9,590 nucleotides of DNA from Armatimonadota bacterium. GTDB taxonomy: Bacteria > Armatimonadota > DTGP01 > JAHWJO01. This document shows positions 1-6,383 of the stretch, one piece after another (position 1 is the stretch's first letter; each line of letters begins with the position of its first letter). The notes beneath the pieces were generated by a model, which did not search any database, was not told the origin of the DNA, and saw nothing but the letters and a program-made list of their open reading frames with translations. Location of the stretch: the NCBI GenBank assembly GCA_019348365.1, contig JAHWJO010000137.1:1-9590 (forward strand), written 5' to 3'. The translations under genes were made by a program, and so were the position numbers.

Positions 1-256
1 TGTTGTGCGGGGTGATGACCGTCACGAGGTCCACTTCCGGGTTCTCCAGCAGCTCCTCGACACTCGTGTAGGTGCTAATTTCAGGATAGTCCTGCTTCGC
101 GGCCTCCATGCGGGAAGGATCAAGGTCGCACGCGGCGACTCCCTGCAATCCCGGCGTGGCGTTCATCCAGCCGAGGTGGGCCTTCCCCATGTTGAACGCG
201 CCGCCGTACCCGATCACCGCGCCCCGTATCACCGGTCCGTCTTCCCGATCTGCCAT
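1..256 (-). CDS. Gfo/Idh/MocA-family oxidoreductase, N-terminal part (cut by window edge)
   Basis: The reverse strand from the ATG at 256 encodes 85 residues before the window ends. It opens with an NAD(P)-binding Rossmann fold: a strand and glycine-rich turn (RGAVIGYGGAFNMGKAH, residues 11-27), the acidic end of the second strand (AACDLDPSRMEAA, 41-53), then EELLENPEVDLVTVITPHN (68-85) as the cofactor-proximal helix and strand. This order is typical of Gfo/Idh/MocA proteins, soluble NAD(P)-dependent dehydrogenases usually acting on sugars, inositols or related polyols. The catalytic EKP-type lysine motif and substrate domain lie outside the window, so the substrate cannot be named. The start is supported by AAGGGG 8 bases upstream of the ATG. 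The family is secure; the exact reaction is unknown. Confidence 0.9.
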   Translation of the reverse strand, partial: MADREDGPVIRGAVIGYGGAFNMGKAHLGWMNATPGLQGVAACDLDPSRMEAAKQDYPEISTYTSVEELLENPEVDLVTVITPHN

Positions 257-278
257 AAAGCACCCCTTCATTATTTAT

Positions 279-395
279 TCACCGCAGAGGCGCGGAGAAC
301 CCCTGACGGGGTGAAGGAGTGAAGAGGTGAAACTTCTCCTCACCGCAGGTGAACACGGATAAAGATCGATTCAACCGCTGATCACGCTGATGAAC
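279..395. repeat. cluster of short dispersed-repeat-like intergenic words
   Basis: Between the oxidoreductase start and the small membrane protein stop lie three related segments: 279-300 (TCACCGCAGAGGCGCGGAG...), 340-366 (TCACCGCAGGTGAACACGG...) and 370-395 (TTCAACCGCTGATCACGCTG...). The first two share TCACCGCAG; the third has only a looser ACCGC match. Words of this kind recur in intergenic DNA of many environmental bacteria, which I state from general familiarity and not from a search. No coding potential is evident. A remnant of a dispersed intergenic repeat family is the likeliest reading; chance similarity is the alternative. Confidence 0.4.
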
Positions 396-408
396 CCCTC
401 ATCCCGTT

Positions 409-435
409 ACCCTGTCACCCTGTCACCCCGTCACC
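409..435. repeat. 8-bp tandem repeat, about 3.4 copies
   Basis: ACCCTGTC occurs at 409-416 and 417-424, then as ACCCCGTC at 425-432, followed by ACC. The array runs into the stop codon (431-433) of the small membrane protein gene on the minus strand, so the last coding bases of that gene form part of the repeat. It may be a simple slippage-prone microsatellite attached to the repeat cluster just upstream. No function is evident. Confidence 0.7.
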
Positions 436-727
436 TCTCTGTATTGAAATCCCCCCGGCGGTAGAGGATGATGACCGCCACGATGAGCGCGAGGATGCCG
501 ATCCGCCGCAGGAGGACGAACGGCCCGCCCAGCAGCCCGATGATCCCGCTCAGGAGCCACCACCCGCACAGCGCGGCCATGGTGAACCAGACGTTCGCCA
601 GGGGCTTCCCGGAATTCTTCATCGCGTTCGACCAGGAAACGGCCGTGGAGAGCGCCATCAGAAGTACCCAGGCCCACAGGGCGAGGATTTCATTGGGCGT
701 CAGGTTGACGGGGGCGGTCGGAAACAT
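431..727 (-). CDS. small hypothetical membrane protein (98 aa)
   Basis: I do not recognise a family. The protein is strongly hydrophobic, with three likely membrane segments at about residues 13-31 (EILALWAWVLLMALSTAVS), 47-67 (WFTMAALCGWWLLSGIIGLL) and 76-89 (IGILALIVAVIILY), and short polar ends finishing in RRGDFNTER. Arg74-Arg75 and Arg90-Arg91 flank the last helix. It starts 6 bases after the stop of the MFS transporter gene. The sequence TAAGGAGAGATG puts a GGAG ribosome binding site directly on that stop codon, so the two genes are almost certainly co-transcribed and probably translationally coupled. It may assist or stabilise the transporter, but that is inference from position only. 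A different reverse frame (677-423) gives a polar, Arg/His-rich peptide and looks like a shadow. Confidence 0.7.
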   Translation of the reverse strand: MFPTAPVNLTPNEILALWAWVLLMALSTAVSWSNAMKNSGKPLANVWFTMAALCGWWLLSGIIGLLGGPFVLLRRIGILALIVAVIILYRRGDFNTER

Positions 728-733
728 CTCTCC

Positions 734-2143
734 TTACCTTTCGATCCGGACCCTGCCGGATTCCTTGCGGTCTTCCTCCGCTTCGTCCGTTGCATCATTC
801 TCCGATGCATCCGTTGCAGCGTCCGGCGCGCGATCCGTCGGGTCGGGCCGGAACCCCACCGGATGGTGCCGGGGGTCGGGGACGGCGAGGAGCATGAGGA
901 TCGCGGCGACGGCGGCGGCGGCGGACAGCGCGAAGACCCAGCCGTACCCCACGCTCTTCGCCAGCATCCCGCCGAGGAGGGGGAACAACCCCCGCGCCGG
1001 AGCGACCGCCAGCGCCCGCACCCCCTGGAAGGTCGCGACCTTCGTCTCCCCGGCGAATTCGAGGGTGATGTTGAACATCCCCAGCTCGAACGCGCTGAAG
1101 GCGATCCCCGACAGGAAGAATACGGCGTAGAACAGGAGGAGCGACGGCGCAAAGAGGGCCAGCAGCGGCGCGGCGAGCATGAACGCGGCGGAGAACTGGA
1201 GGGTCCGCCGGTTGCCGAACCGGTCGCTGACCGCGCCCCAGACGAACCCGCCGATCACCCCGGCGGCGAGGAGAGTCATGGTGAAGCGGCCCACCGCCAG
1301 CGGCCCCGCCCCGAACCGGCTCATCGCGTAGACGGTGTAGAAGGCGGCGGCCGTCCCCGCGAACGCGAACAGCCAGTCCGCCACGATCAGGCGCAGGTAG
1401 CCTGGATGGCGGCGCAGGATGCCTTTCGTTTCGGAGAGGTAGGCTCGGAAGTTCGGGTGATGCGGCGAATCGAGGGCTTTCGGCTCCCGGATCCAGCCGA
1501 GCGGGACCACCGTAACGGCCAGGACGACGAACCCGATCAGGAAGCAGAGGGTGAACCCGACGCGAGTTCCATAACCTTTCAATAGCCACGCCGCCAGCTC
1601 TGCGCCGCCCATCGCGATGAGGGCCGCCACCGCGCCGGAGATGCCCCAGTACCGGCCCCGCACGTCCACCGGGATCGTTTTGGTGAGCAGGGTGGAATAA
1701 CCGGGCATGTTCGTGCCCATGGCGACGGCGTTCGCCCCGATGCAGAGGAAGAATCCGGCGAGCAGCAGGCCGGGGGCGGTCCCCGCGAGGAAGAACGTGA
1801 GCGGGGCGAGCAGGCCCATCGCGATCCGCTCGAACCACGCGATCCGGAGGACGACGCGCCGCTGGATCTGCCGCCGCTCGGTGAGCGGCGCGACGAACAG
1901 CTGCGGGAACAGATAGCCCAGCGAGAAGACCGCCGGGATCAAACCGACGAGGATGTCCCCTCCCCCGAACGCCTTCACGAAGTAGGGCAGGAGCGTCTGG
2001 GCGGAAAAGAAGCTCATTCCCAGCCACCAGCCCATCGCGTCGATGAAGAACGCGGCCAGGTTGAACCGGAGGTGACGGCGGACGTACGCCTCGCGGGAGG
2101 GGTCGGGGGGTAGGGGATCGGGCTCGGAAGTCGGAGGGTTCAC
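734..2143 (-). CDS. MFS transporter, 12 membrane helices (469 aa)
   Basis: This is an inner-membrane transporter of the major facilitator superfamily; the substrate is unknown. About twelve hydrophobic helices can be picked out at roughly residues 28-50, 62-86, 99-120, 124-142, 166-190, 195-215, 252-273, 288-306, 315-334, 336-356, 378-395 and 399-421. The family's motif A is clear after helix 8 (GAVSDRFGNRR, 303-313); its first-half counterpart after helix 2 is degenerate (APLTERRQIQRR, 85-96). VRGRYWGISGA (161-171) lies ahead of helix 5. The central loop (217-250) splits the two six-helix halves. The last 35 or so residues form an unusual acidic tail rich in Asp, Glu and Ala (PTDRAPDAATDASEND and following). 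The start codon is GTG with no convincing Shine-Dalgarno, and a promoter lies immediately upstream (see 2150-2178). It shares an operon with the 98-residue membrane protein. Confidence 0.93.
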   Translation of the reverse strand: MNPPTSEPDPLPPDPSREAYVRRHLRFNLAAFFIDAMGWWLGMSFFSAQTLLPYFVKAFGGGDILVGLIPAVFSLGYLFPQLFVAPLTERRQIQRRVVLRIAWFERIAMGLLAPLTFFLAGTAPGLLLAGFFLCIGANAVAMGTNMPGYSTLLTKTIPVDVRGRYWGISGAVAALIAMGGAELAAWLLKGYGTRVGFTLCFLIGFVVLAVTVVPLGWIREPKALDSPHHPNFRAYLSETKGILRRHPGYLRLIVADWLFAFAGTAAAFYTVYAMSRFGAGPLAVGRFTMTLLAAGVIGGFVWGAVSDRFGNRRTLQFSAAFMLAAPLLALFAPSLLLFYAVFFLSGIAFSAFELGMFNITLEFAGETKVATFQGVRALAVAPARGLFPLLGGMLAKSVGYGWVFALSAAAAVAAILMLLAVPDPRHHPVGFRPDPTDRAPDAATDASENDATDEAEEDRKESGRVRIER

Positions 2144-2149
2144 CCGATT

Positions 2150-2178
2150 AGTTTAGCCCCCGGAGTATCGCCCGTCAA
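2150..2178 (-). promoter_or_regulatory. sigma-70-type promoter for the MFS gene, possibly giving a leaderless mRNA
   Basis: On the minus strand TTGACG (2178-2173) is followed, after exactly 17 bases, by TAAACT (2155-2150). These match the -35 consensus at five of six positions and the -10 consensus at four of six. Transcription normally starts about 7 bases after the -10 box, which here is position 2143, the first base of the MFS GTG codon. This agrees with the absence of a ribosome binding site before that GTG. The actual start site has not been observed. Confidence 0.5.
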
Positions 2179-2304
2179 AGTCGATCCGACTCCTCGGCAG
2201 GACCCTGTCTTTCCCCGGATTTCGCGGATTGCAATCGGCTTTAAAGGAGCGCGAACTCTGCGGAGTCGGGGCTTTCCCGCCATTCAGACCCAGCTTTAAC
2301 GAAC

Positions 2305-2335
2305 GACAGGCCCGGTTTTCAACGCCGGGCCTGTC
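2305..2335 (-). terminator. perfect 11-bp GC-rich hairpin downstream of the PRC-barrel gene
   Basis: GACAGGCCCGG (2305-2315) pairs without mismatch with CCGGGCCTGTC (2325-2335) around a 9-base loop. Read on the minus strand it lies 84 bases beyond the PRC-barrel gene stop and is followed by GTTCGTTAAAG, which is only weakly U-rich. It probably ends or stabilises that transcript before the MFS promoter. Without a U-run, a classical intrinsic terminator is not assured; a bidirectional or Rho-assisted stop is possible. A smaller hairpin, GCCCG-ATGA-CGGGC at 2388-2401, sits between it and the stop codon. The rest of 2144-2418 shows no credible gene. Confidence 0.5.
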
Positions 2336-2418
2336 TATGAATTCCCACTGAATTCCAAAATCCCACGCGTTGATTGGCACAACGCCGGCCCGATGACGGG
2401 CTTCAGGGGCGTGGCCCG

Positions 2419-4131
2419 CTACATGGAGGCGTGAGGTCCCATCGGCTGGGCGGCGAGGAACAGGTCGTAGAGCTTGCTGTTCCGCCACGCCATCTCGGCC
2501 ACTTTGCGGGAGATTTGCTGGCCCTCGATGACGATGGGATCGCCGTCCCGGTCCGTGATCTCCCGGTCCGAAAACTTGCCGATCACCAGGGGCAGGATCT
2601 CGTCCTTGTTCCCGTGGAACAGGTCCCGCATCTTCTGATGTTCAGGCGGGGCGGGAGTGAAGACGGCGGGCTCTTCGCGGATGTCTCCCGAAATCTCTTC
2701 CGGCAGGGCGACGGACTCCATCGCAAACAGCCTTTCCAGCTCCTCATCCGCTTCCATCGCCTCCGAGGGGAACTCCGGCATCACGCAGGACGGAATCGGG
2801 CTGGAGAATGCGACGGGGGATTCCGGTACAGGCAAGAATTCCTCCTGGGCCGGAGAGACCGAATTCGCAGACCTGGCGGACTCAGAAGAAGAAGCAGCCA
2901 CCTGAGCCGGGGGATGAGCTTCCGGCGGGACGGGGACAGCGATCTCAGGCGTTGGGGAAGAGAAAGTTACATTCCGGTTTTGTTCCGGAGCCCCTTGGGA
3001 GAGCGCTTCTTCCAGACGAATGACTTCCGCGAGAGTATCCGCCACGGTCATAGGTCCGTTCTCTTCCCGCTCCCGCACTGAACTCCGGTCGAAGGGCTCG
3101 GTGGAAAAGCCGGAGCACACCGGTTCCGAATCGGCTTTCGGATCGATCGGCGCCGCCGTGAGGGGTGCCGCCTCTTCAAACGCCGGTTCCATGTCCACCG
3201 GGGCCGGGTGGGATTCAGCCGGGTGGGATTCAGCCGGGTGGGATTCAGCCGGGTGGGATTCAGCCAAGAGGCTTTCCGAGGGAGACGGGGAGAGATCCAA
3301 CATCAACGGGAAATACGGCGTTTCGTCGGGCCGGGAGAGCGCGTCAGGCGCGGGAGCGGCATTGATCAAGTCAGCCGGATCGACCACTGAGGCGGTCGCC
3401 GGAATGATCGGGGGCGGCTCGACCGGAACAGTAGTCGTTTCAATCGCAACAGTAGTCGTCTCGACCGGAACAGGGGGCGCCTCCACCGGAACAGGGGGCG
3501 CCTCCACCGGAACAGGGGGCGCCTCCACCGGAACAGGGTCCATTTTGATCACCGGAACAGGGTCCATTTTGATCACCGGAACAGGGTCCGCTTCGGGAAG
3601 GGAGAGTGCCGGGGAGGGAGAGACGAAAACCGCCGTCGATGTGGAAAGGTGGAAGGGCAGGGGCAGCGCCTCCCGGCGGAACAGCGCCAGGGCTTTCCCC
3701 GAGCTCGCCAGCGCGTCGTGCGGGACGACGAACGGCTCCTCATCATACGGCTCCAGAAGGAACGACAGCACCTGCGCGCTCCGCTCATCGAAGCTGTGCG
3801 CCGTGAACCGTCCCAACCGCTGCCCGTCGCTCGTCCAGGCCTGCCGGTAGAGCGGGTCGCGGTGAAGGTTCAGGAACGGCTGAAGCTCGGCATGAGTGGA
3901 GAGGGGCCGAACCGCCCCGGCGGCATGGAGCAGGATGAGGTCCGGGCCGAACTCCATCACGTCGGAAAAGAGGCACGCTTTTTTTCCGATGAGGCGGCTC
4001 TCCGCGGAGATCACCAGGCCCACGATACGGTTGTGCACGGGGTCGGACAGGAAATGGGTGGCAACGCCGACCTGCTCCGCGTCATCGAAACCGATGAGCG
4101 GCAGGCCGATACAGGATTGAATCTCTCTCAT
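2419..4131 (-). CDS. PRC-barrel domain protein with long tandem-repeat linker and conserved C-terminal module (570 aa)
   Basis: Numbering here is from the upstream in-frame ATG at 4194. The N-terminus has two PRC-barrel-like domains: about 24-98 (IGLPLIGFDDAEQVGVATHF ... LFSDVMEFGPDLILLHAAGA) and 114-180 (AWTSDGQRLGRFTAHSFDE ... VVPHDALASSGKALALF). PRC-barrels are small beta domains known from the photosynthetic reaction centre H subunit and RimM. Residues 190-520 are a low-complexity linker rich in Pro, Glu, Ser and Val, with arrays such as AESHP four times (311-330) and EAPPVPV three times (224-244). The last 55 residues become ordered again (VIGKFSDREITDRDGDPIVI, 537-556, then a helix to LYDLFLAA), a pattern I associate with C-terminal modules of other PRC-barrel proteins. 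No signal peptide or membrane helix is seen, so it is probably cytoplasmic. I prefer the ATG at 4131 because the domain begins there. The ATG at 4194 would add 21 atypical residues, and both starts have weak ribosome binding sites. Function unknown. Confidence 0.85.
   Translation of the reverse strand: MREIQSCIGLPLIGFDDAEQVGVATHFLSDPVHNRIVGLVISAESRLIGKKACLFSDVMEFGPDLILLHAAGAVRPLSTHAELQPFLNLHRDPLYRQAWTSDGQRLGRFTAHSFDERSAQVLSFLLEPYDEEPFVVPHDALASSGKALALFRREALPLPFHLSTSTAVFVSPSPALSLPEADPVPVIKMDPVPVIKMDPVPVEAPPVPVEAPPVPVEAPPVPVETTTVAIETTTVPVEPPPIIPATASVVDPADLINAAPAPDALSRPDETPYFPLMLDLSPSPSESLLAESHPAESHPAESHPAESHPAPVDMEPAFEEAAPLTAAPIDPKADSEPVCSGFSTEPFDRSSVREREENGPMTVADTLAEVIRLEEALSQGAPEQNRNVTFSSPTPEIAVPVPPEAHPPAQVAASSSESARSANSVSPAQEEFLPVPESPVAFSSPIPSCVMPEFPSEAMEADEELERLFAMESVALPEEISGDIREEPAVFTPAPPEHQKMRDLFHGNKDEILPLVIGKFSDREITDRDGDPIVIEGQQISRKVAEMAWRNSKLYDLFLAAQPMGPHASM
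3203..3262. repeat. 15-bp tandem repeat, 4 identical copies, inside the PRC-barrel gene
   Basis: The unit GCCGGGTGGGATTCA occurs four times head to tail at 3203, 3218, 3233 and 3248 with no base differences. On the coding (minus) strand it gives AESHP four times. Identity at silent positions points to recent expansion by slippage or unequal exchange. The unit length is a multiple of three, so copy-number change keeps the reading frame. Confidence 0.95.
3422..3594. repeat. compound 21/24-bp tandem repeat array inside the PRC-barrel gene
   Basis: Eight units start at 3422, 3443, 3464, 3485, 3506, 3527, 3551 and 3575. Most begin ACCGGAACAG. Units 3464, 3485 and 3506 are identical 21-mers (EAPPVPV on the coding strand). 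Units 3527 and 3551 are identical 24-mers (giving DPVPVIKM twice). The first two are diverged (ETTTV-type). All lengths are multiples of three. The gradient from diverged to identical copies suggests stepwise expansion. Confidence 0.93.
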
Positions 4132-4219
4132 AATATATCTCGTTGGAGCGGCATGGGTGCGAAATGACTGGACAACGGTGATCCCCTCGCCCATGTTGTT
4201 CCATAAGAGGAGAAGAAAT

Positions 4220-4259
4220 TGCCGGGTCGTTGTAGAGATTCAAGGCGTATTTCCCGGCA
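4220..4259. repeat. inverted repeat upstream of the PRC-barrel gene
   Basis: TGCCGGG (4220-4226) and CCCGGCA (4253-4259) are perfect inverted copies separated by 26 bases, 89 bases upstream of the preferred PRC-barrel start. It could be an operator or a loose RNA hairpin in the 5' leader. I could not find a convincing -35/-10 pair for this gene in 4132-4333. Confidence 0.3.
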
Positions 4260-4333
4260 TGAGGACCGATGCGCGTGTGAAGCGGTGAAGGCTTGCGTTA
4301 AAGGCATCATGTACACGCGGCAAGGGGAATTCA

Positions 4334-4370
4334 AAAGGGAGAGGAATCGATAGTTGATTCCTCTCCCTTT
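4334..4370 (-). terminator. intrinsic terminator of the lipoprotein gene
   Basis: AAAGGGAGAGGAATC (4334-4348) pairs perfectly over 15 bp with GATTCCTCTCCCTTT (4356-4370) around a 7-base loop. On the minus strand the stem ends in CCCTTT and runs on into TGAA, giving a short U stretch. It sits 31 bases past the TGA of the lipoprotein gene. Its separation from the PRC-barrel start argues that those two genes are independent transcripts. Confidence 0.8.
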
Positions 4371-4401
4371 CGGATGGACGTACCGTGATGGGATTTTACG
4401 A

Positions 4402-5175
4402 TCAGGTGACCGACACAAAATCCGTCAGGATGAAATGGTACGCCTGCTCGTCCTCATCCCATTCGGCCTGGAGCCGGGCGGGGTAGCGCGTGGAGATGCC
4501 CACGACCTGCGGCGCCGGGATCGCGAGGGAGAAGCTCTGCTTCTGGAGGAGCTGCTGGCGGGTGACCATCGGTTCGAGGAACGTCAGGCGCCCGCCGTAA
4601 TAGCCGAGGACCATCGTCCGGGTGAAGGTGTTTCCCGGCGCGAAGTCGCTCCCCGGACTGGCGTGGAAACCCATTTGTGGGACGCATGAACCGGGGGCGG
4701 TGGGGGGAGGCAGCGCGTATCCCTGGGGGATCCGGTTCGCTTCCGGAGCGGTGGTATCCGTGCAGTTGATCGCCTGGACCTGCGCGGGGGTCTGGTTGTA
4801 GAAATGAATATCGAAATGAGGGACGGTGTAGACCCCCTGCGGCGGGTGGCCGTGCTCGTTCCAGCCGATGTTCAGGTGATTCACGAAGGTCTGGGCGCTC
4901 ACCTGCTGCGGGAAGTTGAGGACCGCCATGGTCTCCGGACCATGCCCTGAAGCGTTCTGGATCGAAGTGAGCGGAAGGGTGAAGCCCACCTGCTCCACCG
5001 TGCCCTCATCCGAGAGGGCTGCCCATGTCGTCACCTGCCCCCCGAAGTAGTTCTGGGACTGCCCGGTCACGATCTCCGGGTCGTCGTCATTGCCGCCGCA
5101 GCCCGACAGGGCCAGCATTCCGATCGCCAGCAGGGCCATGACTCCCATGGAAGCGATCTTACGGGAAAATCTCAT
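4402..5175 (-). CDS. secreted lipoprotein with HFDIHFY motif, probably DUF5602/TTHB210-like (257 aa)
   Basis: A lipoprotein signal peptide is clear: basic MRFSRK, a hydrophobic stretch, then the lipobox LSGC (residues 23-26) with Cys26 as the lipidated residue, and GGNDDD after it. The mature protein carries GWNEHGHPPQGVYTVPHFD (104-122) running into IHFY (123-126). His108, His110, His120 and His124 form a histidine cluster suited to metal binding. Glu201 in FLEPM (199-203) could complete it, and Cys138/Cys164 could form a disulfide. The HFDIHFY core, the preceding HPP(Q)G and the later FLEPMVT-type segment recall proteins annotated DUF5602, related to Thermus TTHB210, which is controlled by an extracytoplasmic-function sigma factor. 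That link is from memory and moderate in strength. The start is supported by AGGAGG 10 bases upstream. No sigma or anti-sigma gene is nearby. Location: membrane-anchored, facing outward. Confidence 0.85.
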   Translation of the reverse strand: MRFSRKIASMGVMALLAIGMLALSGCGGNDDDPEIVTGQSQNYFGGQVTTWAALSDEGTVEQVGFTLPLTSIQNASGHGPETMAVLNFPQQVSAQTFVNHLNIGWNEHGHPPQGVYTVPHFDIHFYNQTPAQVQAINCTDTTAPEANRIPQGYALPPPTAPGSCVPQMGFHASPGSDFAPGNTFTRTMVLGYYGGRLTFLEPMVTRQQLLQKQSFSLAIPAPQVVGISTRYPARLQAEWDEDEQAYHFILTDFVSVT

Positions 5176-5433
5176 CGCGTTTGTTCCTCCTCAAAGATAA
5201 TTCCTGTGAAGCATCTGTAATCTGAGTTTGATCCTGGTGTCGGGAATTCATCAAGACTCTTGTGGGATGAAGAACCGGTTTGCACAAAAATGCATCCGTT
5301 TAGCCCCTGAACGCGCGAAGATGGAACGGGTTCGGGTCCGTGGAGTTCCCCCGGTGAACCCCTGGATCTCTCATTCGGGGAGATTCGAGGGGCGCTTCCG
5401 AACTCCTTGATTCCTGACGCAGAGTTCCTCGCA

Positions 5434-5455
5434 TATTTAACCTCTCATCGGAGAG
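5434..5455 (+). promoter_or_regulatory. -10-like element and RBS hairpin before the methyltransferase
   Basis: TATTTA (5434-5439) is the only AT-rich hexamer just upstream of the gene; TTCCTG lies 17 bases before it as a poor -35. Downstream, CTCTC (5442-5446) can pair with GAGAG (5451-5455) across a 4-base loop, partly covering the GGAGAG ribosome binding site (5450-5455), which is 7 bases from the ATG. The ribosome binding site is solid; the promoter and hairpin are weak. The rest of the divergent gap 5176-5433 contains no credible gene. Confidence 0.35.
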
Positions 5456-5462
5456 AACCGCG

Positions 5463-6248
5463 ATGACTCGGAAATCCCTTTACGCCTGGGATTCCCGCCT
5501 CTACGACGGGCGGCACTCCATCATCACCCGCTACGGCGAGGAGATCGTAGCCGGGATGCTGTCTCCCCGGGCCGGGGAGCGCATCCTGGACCTCGGATGC
5601 GGCACGGGACACCTCACGAATCAGATCGCCGAATCGGGCGCGGAGGCGGTCGGGTTGGACGCTTCCCCGGCGATGGTGGAGGAGGCTCGCCGGAACTACC
5701 CTCGGCTGGAGTTCGTGCAGGCGGATGCCCGCGACTTCCGGTTCGACGAGCCGTTCGACGCCGTCTTCTCGAACGCGGCCCTCCACTGGATCCAGCCTCC
5801 GGAGCCGGTGATTGCGTGCGTCGCCGCTTCCCTGAAAGAGGGCGGGCGGTTCGTGGCGGAGTTCGGGGGGAAGGGGAACATCCGGCTCCTGATCGGCGGA
5901 GTCCGGCGGGTCATGGCGGCGATGGGGCATCCGATGGAGCCGGAGCGGATGCCGTGGTACTTTCCCGGCATCGCGGAGTACGGGACGCTGCTGGAGCGGC
6001 ACGGACTGTCCCTGGTCTACGCCGCGCTCTTCCCCCGCCCCACCCCGCAGGAGGGCGGCGAATCCGGCCTGCGAAGCTGGATGGAGATGTTCGGGCAGAC
6101 GTTTCTCTCCGCCGTGCCGGAAGCCGAGCGCGTGGCGTTCTTTCAACGCCTGGAGGAGGAGCTGCGCCCGACTCTCTTTCACGAGGGAGCATGGCGCGTC
6201 GATTACCAGCGCCTCCGCTTCGTCGCGGTGAAAGCTCCCCTGGGGTAA
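5463..6248 (+). CDS. class I SAM-dependent methyltransferase, Tam/BioC-like (261 aa)
   Basis: The protein has the class I Rossmann-like methyltransferase layout: an aromatic lead-in (YAWDSRLYDGRHSII, residues 7-21), SAM-binding motif I ILDLGCGTGHLT (41-52), the acidic residue binding the SAM ribose in GLDAS (Asp66), VQADARDF (85-92) contacting adenine, and the post-motif strand DAVFSNAALHWI (99-110). The SNAALHWI segment resembles trans-aconitate methyltransferase (Tam) and BioC-type carboxyl methyltransferases. EGGRF (126-130) starts the next strand. The C-terminal third (about 150-261) is an alpha-helical lid that sets substrate and is not recognisable. Length fits the Tam group. The likely reaction is methyl transfer to a small acid or other metabolite; the substrate is undetermined. 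It is soluble, monocistronic, and divergent from the lipoprotein gene. Start supported by GGAGAG 7 bases upstream. Confidence 0.93.
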   Translation: MTRKSLYAWDSRLYDGRHSIITRYGEEIVAGMLSPRAGERILDLGCGTGHLTNQIAESGAEAVGLDASPAMVEEARRNYPRLEFVQADARDFRFDEPFDAVFSNAALHWIQPPEPVIACVAASLKEGGRFVAEFGGKGNIRLLIGGVRRVMAAMGHPMEPERMPWYFPGIAEYGTLLERHGLSLVYAALFPRPTPQEGGESGLRSWMEMFGQTFLSAVPEAERVAFFQRLEEELRPTLFHEGAWRVDYQRLRFVAVKAPLG

Positions 6249-6249
6249 A

Positions 6250-6266
6250 GGGGAGAAACTTTCCCC
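6250..6266 (+). terminator. small hairpin directly after the methyltransferase stop
   Basis: GGGG (6250-6253) and CCCC (6263-6266) pair, extended inward by A-U, G-U and A-U pairs around an AAC loop, starting one base after the TAA. No U-run follows, so termination strength is doubtful. A second candidate further down is GAGGGATT (6338-6345) pairing with GATTCCTC (6354-6361) with two G-U wobbles, followed only by TT. One of these, or Rho, probably ends the methyltransferase transcript. Nothing else recognisable lies in 6267-6383. Confidence 0.3.
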
Positions 6267-6383
6267 GGCGACTTAAATCGCGGAGTGGGAACGGACAGTT
6301 GATTAGCGGCCCCTGATCCGGCAAAATAGGAGAAGGTGAGGGATTCGAGCAGCGATTCCTCTTGCCTGCCGGCCCCTGGGCCT

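Noticed and set aside
863..1585. 240-codon plus-strand ORF opposite the MFS gene
   Set aside because: Its product is highly charged and repetitive (Glu/Arg/Gly-rich), typical of an antisense frame; the minus strand encodes a clear 12-helix transporter.
2153..2488. 111-codon minus-strand ORF between the PRC-barrel and MFS genes
   Set aside because: It overlaps the PRC-barrel gene in another frame, runs through the GC-rich hairpin and MFS promoter, and has no recognisable domain.
3203..3262. Regular repeats suggesting a CRISPR array
   Set aside because: The 15-bp units are contiguous with no spacers and lie in frame within a protein-coding gene.
5224..5237. GAGTTTGATCCTGG, identical to part of the conserved 5' end of 16S rRNA
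   Set aside because: The match stops abruptly on both sides and no rRNA-like sequence follows; most likely coincidence.
5228..5410. 60-codon plus-strand ORF in the divergent intergenic region
   Set aside because: No ribosome binding site, no recognisable features, and composition like the surrounding non-coding DNA.
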